64,000 nt of DNA from Hevea brasiliensis (taxonomy: Eukaryota; Streptophyta; Magnoliopsida; Malpighiales; Euphorbiaceae). The stretch's first letter is position 1. Every line of letters begins with the position of its first letter. The position numbers and the translations under genes are program-made. Below the pieces are notes generated by a model that was not told where the DNA came from, did not search any database, and worked only from the letters and a program-made list of their open reading frames with translations. Below, in pieces: positions 56,841 through 64,000 of this stretch. The stretch spans positions 62,001 to 126,000 of the forward strand of contig NW_026614703.1 of the NCBI RefSeq assembly GCF_030052815.1, written 5' to 3'.

Positions 56841-59800
56841 TGTTACACCTTACCCCTCTGTAAGGCACAACATGATCCCGTAGAATACCTAATGAACTAC
56901 CGAACTTCACCTACCGATAATTCATTAAGTACACTACAAGGGATTTTGAAACCATTTTCTTACAATTTTGAAGTGGTGAGCATTTTGGTAGGAATTAAAA
57001 TCATTTATTCAAAGCTTAAAAAACTAGTAAAAATTTTTGTCTATTTTTATTTTTCCCCAAATTTTATAAAAATTTCGGCAGAGTGCCGTCTGTATTTTGA
57101 GAAAACAGTTCTTCAAATACCTGAGAAAAACACTTCCAATAAATTTTCCATAACTCCCAACCTTCAAAAATTCTCAAGTCAACACAATTCAATTCATTCC
57201 ACAATTCAACCAAAAATTTATCAACTCAAGATATTTTATAACTTCATTCACAGTGCATATAGTATGAAATTCACAAATACAAATCTTAAATTACAAAAAA
57301 AAAATCCAAAAATAATATTATTACAATTTATTATACAACTGCTCAACTTTACATTGATGCATAAAACATTATAATATTTACATCAAAATAACTATAAGGA
57401 TATAAAACAATACCCATACAAAAATATCAGTGTAGTCCTCAATATCAGTAGCAGCTCACTCTACTGCTTTCTCTTTGCTCTTATCTGCGACAGCAAAATA
57501 AGCTATCGCTGAGTATAAAAATACTCAGTAGTGCACAATAAAAATTTAAAATACAATACATAAATCATTCATTGACAAAACACAATTTAAATGTTGCACA
57601 ATTATATTTCACCAATTATCAAAACTCATTATAGCAAAATTTTTGGGTCAAATAATTTAATAAACACAGTGTTGCCAATTCATATACAACTTAAGCCATG
57701 ACACAAAATTTCTGATCAATACCGTGTTGTACACCACGACAAAGCAATCTACAACCCAATAAATCAAAATCAATAAGGAAGGTGGCTAGCTAGCTAATGA
57801 GTACTCATCCGATCTATAACCTCAACTGGTAAACCAGAGAGGGAGGAAAAATAATCGATCTCACCCTATGAATGGAGGAGGAATAATAAGGCACTGTCAT
57901 GGTAAGTGTGAATAAAAAATCTATTTCAAACATTTTATTCAAATAATTCATGAGAAATCCGATAGATTTTCAAAGTCATAATTTCATACACAAAGTGGCA
58001 ACACAATTCATGATTAACAACAAATTTTTATAAATCATATCAAATCAATTTTTTTCAATGACAAAATGTTCAAGTAAGGTTTATTGTGCACAAACCTGAC
58101 GTGAGTCGCCTCTAGGCCTTGACTCAGTCTCTCAGACCTTCCAAGTCTTTTTTAGCTGAAACACACAGTTTCATAGTGTTTCAGTACCATAACTTAGCAT
58201 AAATCCAAAAATAAATTCAAATTCACTTTTATCTAGCTTATATCTGCTAAACTTGACGTTCTTTAAAATTTGTGTTTCGGGGTTACTATTCACTACACTA
58301 TTTAAGTCAATTTGTTGACTTTCTAAAGTTTAATAGGTATGGGAACTCCAACTTCACCCACATACCACATTTTGATCACTAAACTTATTGGTTTTGGTCA
58401 TTTTCTCAAAACTTAAGTCTTTTAGGCAAAATTGCCAATTTTCAGTTTTGGTGTCTTAGGTTGCACTGTTCCATTGATCATTTTTCTGTTAGAATTTGAT
58501 AAAACTTCCTTCATAGAAAATGTTCCCTATTGTCTTAAGTTTATTATCCTTATTGAATCACTCCAATTGGAGTTTTGTAGCTCAAGTTATAGCCATTTGA
58601 ACCATGGTTGCCGGATTGGACTTAACTTAGATTTTTGGGCAAATTTTGGTTTTGGCAGTTTTAGGTCACCAACTTTGGGTGGCCAAATGACTTAGTTAAT
58701 GGCATAATTTGGGTTTGTGTTTTTCATAAAAGTTTTAGGTCTATATCTCATCTGTCCACTGGTAAAATTTCAGATCATTTAGACCTGCCTAGCTCAAGTT
58801 ATGGCCAAATGAACAAACACTATTCATTTGGTCAGTTTGTACAGGGCAGACTGAGAATTTTCGGATTTGGTCAATTTATTCACTAGGTTTTGATCACTTT
58901 TTGGGAATGCTTCCTAAATGAAAATTGTGTCATTTGGTGTCTATTTTCATTCCCAATTGGTCTCATACCAATTGGACTTGTAAATTTTTAGTTTTGGTCC
59001 CTCAAAAGGACCTTGGTCCTGCTGCCAGCAGCATGACCACATTGAATTTGAATTTAACCTTAACTCCGACACTTCCAACTCACTTCATTTGGTCACAAAT
59101 GACCATTTCTCACTTCAAACTAGGTCAAAAACATCATTTACCAATTTCTTAAATTTCCTCTCAAAACCCTAAGGGTCAAGAACCCTAATTCCTCAATTTT
59201 CTTAATTCATGAATTCTAAGTGTACAAGTCTCACTTACTTACTCAATCAAGCATGAGTACCTCTTTAATTCCAACAATTTCTATCAAACCCTAATTAATT
59301 TCATGCTGACCAAATTTCATAAAGCTTCATACATGAGTGATTTCTTGAGTTTCTATGTAATTTCCTACTTATTCAAGCTCATTTCTATGCATTTTACTCA
59401 AATTAAGTTAGAAAGAGGGACTTACTTGTTGAGCAGAATTTGTAATTCCAAATTTTCACTTCTTTTTGATCTTTCTTATTTCTAATCTCTCTATCAAAGC
59501 CAAAGAGCAAGACCTTACTTTGGTGAGTATGAAATTTATGAAGAAATAATAGGGTTTAAGAAGCTTAAATGACCATTAATGGAGGAAATTGAAAAGAAAA
59601 AGAGAGAAAAAAATGGGAGCCGACTGAATTTTTTTAGGGAAGAAGAAATGACTTTTCCTTTTAATTTTTTAGGTGTTTTAAGTGTAATTTTATGTATTTG
59701 ACTTGGTCAAAAAAGTTGGGACATTAAAATTGATTTTTGACATCACAATGATGTCATCCACATGATGCAATAAACCTTTTTCTTTTCTTTTTCAATTTTC

Positions 59801-60320
59801 TTAAATTTTTCATTAGTTTTTTAATCTAATCCTTGATTCAAAAATTTTTATTTCTCTGATTTTATTGGACAGTTAGGTCAAGAGTGAGCTCTCGGGGTCA
59901 ATTGACCAAATTGCCCCCTCGCCGGTTCGACCCGGTTTGCAAATAATTCAATATTTCTTCCAGATCCCTGACCTAATTATTTGACTGGCTTAACAATTCT
60001 TTGTCGTGATTTTCTCTTTTTCACTGTGTTCGTAATAGTCCTAAGGATCGCAGCATCACATTTTACGGTTCGAAATTTGAGTTTAAATCGACTTTGCAGT
60101 CCTTCCCGATAAGGTCACCCATCGTTGTGATTCTCGGCTCATTTAACTTCTTATGTTATGTTTTTCTTATTTATGCTTAACTAATTGGAAATTACTAATT
60201 ATTTGTGTTCAGGGCTTATCTAGTTGTCTTAAGTGTGGTTCTAATCCCCTTAATAGTCCAGAGCGACACCGATAACCGGAATAGTGAAATATACCAGGCT
60301 ATACAAATAGGGGTGTTACA
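56841..60320 (-). repeat. Family A 3' LTR (3,480 bp)
   Basis: Begins TGTTACACCTTACCCC and ends GGGGTGTTACA, and matches 8287-11749 and 41051-44568. The flank before it is GTCAA (56836-56840). Confidence 0.93.
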
Positions 60321-60340
60321 ATTCTGCCCCCTTTAAAATA
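60321..60340 (-). promoter_or_regulatory. Family A polypurine tract
   Basis: The minus strand reads TTTTAAAGGGGGCAGAAT directly before the 3' LTR. Confidence 0.85.
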
Positions 60341-60359
60341 AATTTCATCTTGAAATTTT

Positions 60360-60535
60360 ACCTGGTATCAATCTCTGAATAGTTGTGGGTGCTGTTTTCT
60401 CATGTCCTCCTCTCGTTCCCAAGTAGCCTCCTGACCCGAATGATGGTTCCACAGTACTTTTACCAACGGTATCTACTTGTTTCATAACTGCTTTAACTCA
60501 TAGTCAGAATCTCTATGGGTTCTTCCTCATATGTG
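60360..60535 (-). pseudogene. Family A chromodomain end, frameshifted
   Basis: The integrase frame runs through LTYEEEPIEIL and then leaves register (ending TMS). The chromodomain text (VKVLWNHHSG-like, then the EEDMR block) continues in another frame, with an additional TGA where the related element has an arginine codon. Confidence 0.75.
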
Positions 60536-61635
60536 AGGTTTGGATTCACTTCAATTTCTTCGACTGGTAGTATATGAGATGGGTCTGATCGATACCTCCT
60601 CAATATAGACACATGGAAGACATTATGTATCTTCTCTAACTCTAGAGGTAGTGCCAACCGATATGCCAAAGGACCCACTCTTTCCAGAACCTCATATGGT
60701 CCAATGAAGTAAGGACTCAGTTTCCCCTTCCTGTCGAATCTCATAATTCTCTTCCAAGGAGAAACCTTAAGGAACACTTTCTCACCCATTGCATACTCAA
60801 TATCCCTTCTCTTCAGATCAATGTAGGACTTCTGATGGTCTGATACAGTCTTAAGTCGATCTCTGATCACCCTGATCTTCTCTTCAGTTTGCTGAACAAT
60901 TTCAGGTTCAATCATCTTTCTTTCACCCACATCATCCCAACACAATGGGGTTCTACATTTTCTGCCATACAAAGCTTCATATAGAGGCATCTCAATGCTT
61001 GATTGGTAACTATTGTTATAAGCAAACTCAATTAAAGGCAAGTGTATGTCCCAACTGCCCTCAAACTCAATCACACAAGCCCGTAGCATGTCCTCTAAGA
61101 TCTGAATTACCCTCTCAGATTGGCCATCTGTCTGTGGGTGGAAAGCAGTACTGAAGTTCAATTTAGTTCCTAGGGCTCTCTGAAGACTACCCCAGAATCT
61201 AGAAGTGAACCTAGGATCTCTGTCTAATACGATGGATACTGGCACTCCATGCAGTCTCACAATCTCATCAATGTATAACTTGGCCAATCTTTCTAAACTG
61301 TAGTCCATCCAGACAGGCAAAAAATGAGCAGACTTGGTCAGTCTGTCAACAATGATCCATACTGCATCATGACTCTTATGTGTCCTCGGAAGTCCCATCA
61401 CAAAATCCATAGTTATTCTCTCCCATTTCCATTCTGGCACTGGTAGTGGATGTAATAACCCAGTTGGTACTTGGTGTTCTACCTTTACTTGCTGACAAGT
61501 TAGGCATTTTGAAACAAATTCTGCCACATCTCTCTTCATACCCATCCACCAGTAATGCTCCTTTAGCCCTCTATACATTTTTGTGCCACCAGGGTGCATG
61601 GCAAAAGGAGACTCATGTGCTTCCTTAAAAATGAT
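60493..61635 (-). pseudogene. Family A integrase
   Basis: A 368-residue open stretch starts at MHPGGTKMYRGLKEHYWWMG and includes the zinc-binding CLTCQQVK. The catalytic core has MDFVMGLPRTHKSHD (first D), VSIVLDRDPRFTSRF (second D) and FHPQTDGQSERVI (E), so the triad is complete. It then carries the C-terminal GPYEVLERVGPLAYRLALP and HVSILRRYRSDP blocks. A TAG near 61634 separates it from RNase H. It integrates element DNA into host chromosomes. Confidence 0.93.
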
Positions 61636-63216
61636 CTACCTCAAATCAACATCATTAGGAACACACATTCTGCTCTGGTGTAGCAGTAGACCATCATCTC
61701 TTATCGAGAATTTTGGTTTCTTGCCCTGTCTGACTTCTTCCAATAGCTTTTGATACTTCTGATCATTCTGAGCAGCCATTCTGATCTGATCAATCAACAC
61801 TGGCTGAACATGCCATGCAACTGCTGTCTGCCCTTCATCATTAATCTCTAAACTGGCATGTAATGATCTCAACTCATGTACCATAGACAAAGTAGTAACC
61901 CGTAGACTTGCCATAGTCTTACGACTTAAGGCATCAGCCACAACATTAGCTTTCCCTGGCTGATAGTCTATCAGACAATCATAGTCTTTTATCAACTCTA
62001 ACCATCTCCTTTGTCTAAAATTCAACTCTTTCTGGGTGCCCAAATACTTTAAACTCTTATGATCTGTGTAGATGTAACATTTCTCCCCATACAAATAGTG
62101 CCTCCAGATCTTAAGAGCAAACACAATAGCTGCAAGCTCCAAGTCATGTGTCGGATAATTCCTCTCATGCGATTTCAGCTGGCGTGATGCATAGGCAACG
62201 ACATTTCGATCTTGCATCAATACACAACCTAACCCATTGTGAGAAGCATCACTATAAACTGTGTATTCTTTACTCGGAGTAGGTAAAGTCAGGACTGGAG
62301 CTTCAGTCAAACATTTCTTCAATTCATCAAAACTCTGTTGGCATTTATCCATCCACTGAAATTTCACATCTTTTCTAAGCAGCTTGGTCAATGGATATGC
62401 CAACATGGAGAATCCCTTCACAAATCGACGGTAGTATCCAGCTAAACCCAGAAAACTGCGAATCTCTGTGATATTTCTGGGTGGCTTCCAATTAAGGATA
62501 GTTTCTATCTTACTTGGATCTACCTTGATGCCCTCTTCTGATACTACATGCCCCAAGAAAGACATTTCCTTTAGCCAAAATTCACACTTCGACAATTTGG
62601 CATATAATTGTTTCTCCCTTAAAGTCTGTAGTACAATCCGCAGATGTCTATCATGCTCTTTTGCATTCCTCGAATAGATTAATATATCATCAATAAATAC
62701 CACAACAAAATGGTCGAGGTATGGTCTGAAGATAGTGTTCATCAGATCCATAAAAGCGGCCGAAGCATTAGTTAACCCGAATGGTATGACCAAGAACTCA
62801 TAATGGCCATAGCGGGTTCTAAAGGCAGTTTTAGGAATACTCTGCTCTTATACTTTCAACTGATAATAACCTGATCTCAGGTCAATTTTGAAGAACACAG
62901 CTGCAACCTTTAACTGATCAAATAAGTCATCAATGCGGGGCAATGGGTATCTGTTCTTTATTGTCACCTTATTCAACTGTCGATAGTCAATGTATAATCG
63001 AAGAGTGTCATCCTTCTTCTTAACAAATAACACTGGCGCTCCCCAAGGTGACACACTGGGGCGGATAAAGCCCTTGTCAAGTAGCTCTTGCAACTGCACT
63101 TTCCATTCTTTTAGTTCTGCTGGTGCCATTCTATATGGTGTTATAGAGATTGGGTCCACACCAGGCATAACATCAATTTCAAACTGCACTTCTCTTTCTG
63201 GAGGAAATCCTGGCAA
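61636..63216 (-). pseudogene. Family A reverse transcriptase and RNase H
   Basis: The RT N-terminal half (62848-63216) shows [35 protein letters not shown] and [13 protein letters not shown] (motif A). A TAA at about 62845 interrupts, after which the same frame continues with [16 protein letters not shown] (motif B), [11 protein letters not shown] (motif C, both aspartates), [15 protein letters not shown] and an RNase H with [29 protein letters not shown] and YTDHKSL. Further on comes the [15 protein letters not shown] end and a linker to integrase. Catalytic residues are all present. Confidence 0.94.
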
Positions 63217-63780
63217 TTAATCAGGAAACACATCTAGAAAGTCACATACTGTGGGAATGTCCCTCAATGCTGGACTACCCACTTGGGTGTCTATCACATG
63301 TGCCAAGTACGCCTCACACCCCTTCCTAATCATTTTTCTGGCCAGTGCAGCAATGATGTTTGAAGGCAATAACTACGTCTCCCCATGTATTACTACATCA
63401 TCATACTGAGGGAGACTAAAAGTGACTGTCTTCAATCTATAGTCAATCATCGCATGATGCCTGGCTAACCAATCCATGCCCAAGATAATGTCATAATCTC
63501 TGAAGGGCATTTCAATCAAATCAGACAGAAAAGTGTGTCCTTGGATCACCAAAGGACAATCCCTATATAGTCTATTTACCCTGACCTCCTGGCCTAATGG
63601 ACTAGTTACTAGCACATCATAGTCCATTGGTACACACTGAATAGCAGTAGAACACATCACACTAGCACTAATATACGAATGTGTGGAGCCAGGATCAAAT
63701 AACACATTTACATCTTGGTCAAGGATGGAGAAAATACCAGCTACTACGTCTGATGTTTCAGCCTCCTCCCTCTGACGCAT
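63217..63780 (-). pseudogene. Family A protease
   Basis: The stretch 63373-63780 gives VNVLFDPGSTHSYIS, the active-site loop in the form usual for this lineage, and DYDIILGMDWLARHHAMIDY. Stops at 63372 (CAG to TAG by comparison with family B) and near 63217 divide it from the RT. Confidence 0.87.
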
Positions 63781-64000
63781 GGTATATACTCTGACTGGTG
63801 CGCCACTGGATACTGGCTGGTTAACAGTGCTTTGACTCCCATTAGTGTTACCAGGACCCCTACCTCTGCCTCTACCTCTACCAGCTGGCTGTGATCCTCT
63901 AGGTGCAGAGACTTGGGCTGATCCTTTTGATGTAGCAGAAGGTCCAGACTAGTGTGAACTAGTACAATCGTTAGCGAAATGTCCACTCCCTCCACAGTTA
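63781..64000 (-). pseudogene. Family A gag, C-terminal end
   Basis: In the protease frame, an Arg/Gly-rich tail (AGRGRGRGRG) follows a CCHC knuckle (NCGGSGHFANDC) at the window edge. A stop occurs near 63950. The rest of gag is outside the window. Confidence 0.82.

Larger units (their letters stand above)
56841..64000 (-). mobile_element. Tekay-type gypsy element, family A (3' portion; continues past window)
   Basis: A minus-strand element with its 3' LTR at 56841-60320, polypurine tract, integrase, RNase H, RT, protease and the end of gag. The 5' end and 5' LTR lie past 64000. It is the only family A copy here with internal sequence and so identifies the two solo LTRs. Breaks are few: single-base stops near 61634, 62845, 63217 and 63372 and a frameshift in the chromodomain. 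It looks younger than the family B element (inference). Confidence 0.93.

Noticed and set aside
56811..57374. A 187-residue plus-strand open frame
   Set aside because: It crosses the junction of a Copia LTR fragment and a gypsy LTR, has AT-rich composition and no domain.

Overview
This window looks like repeat-packed, gene-poor nuclear DNA of a dicot plant. It is AT-rich with many (AT)n and (ATT)n tracts, and nearly everything recognisable is a plant retroelement: L1-type and RTE-type LINEs, Copia, chromodomain Ty3/gypsy of Tekay type, a TRIM-like repeat and an endogenous caulimovirid. I could not identify the species from sequence alone. No intact host gene is visible. The only host-like pieces are a decayed, intronless tropinone-reductase-like SDR (about 3.5-4.4 kb) and two 3'-terminal exons of an unrecognised minus-strand gene (27.76-28.10 kb).

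Layout. 1-2.4 kb: decayed L1-type LINE (minus). 2.5-5.1 kb: SDR pseudogene bracketed by short direct repeats. 5.1-7.2 kb: AT-rich DNA with a 0.7-kb foldback element. 7.2-15.8 kb: remains of an old LTR element (one truncated and one full LTR in tandem), the full one split by a 3.46-kb solo LTR with a perfect 5-bp TSD (GACTA). 15.9-16.2 kb: a TRIM-like unit (two 107-bp repeats around a tRNA-Met-type primer site). 16.2-21.8 kb: an endogenous pararetrovirus (minus strand), circularly permuted so that movement protein and coat protein lie at opposite ends, with primer site and TATA promoter in the middle. 21.8-27.7 kb: AT-rich DNA with four inverted-repeat elements.

27.7-39.5 kb is a nested set. 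The unrecognised gene's exon is interrupted at its 3' splice site by an RTE LINE ending in (TTGAG)4. That LINE is split by a 9,978-bp Copia element (LTRs of about 2.1 kb, TSD CATGG). 39.5-56.2 kb is a second nest: an older Copia (5' LTR at 39.5 kb, gag at 44.6-45.1 kb) hit by a second giant solo LTR (41,051-44,568, TSD AATAA) and by a complete 11.0-kb Tekay-type gypsy element (45,136-56,137, TSD TAGCC). After it comes a minus-strand fragment of the first Copia family's LTR (56,177-56,840). This is cut by another giant-LTR gypsy element (56,841 to beyond the window end), whose pol is largely open apart from a few point breaks.

The order of events can therefore be read from nesting and target-site duplications. 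The two giant-LTR gypsy families (LTRs about 3.5 kb) contribute two solo LTRs, one complete element and one element running off the window. Coordinates of TSD-bounded elements were read base by base; boundaries of decayed elements are approximate.
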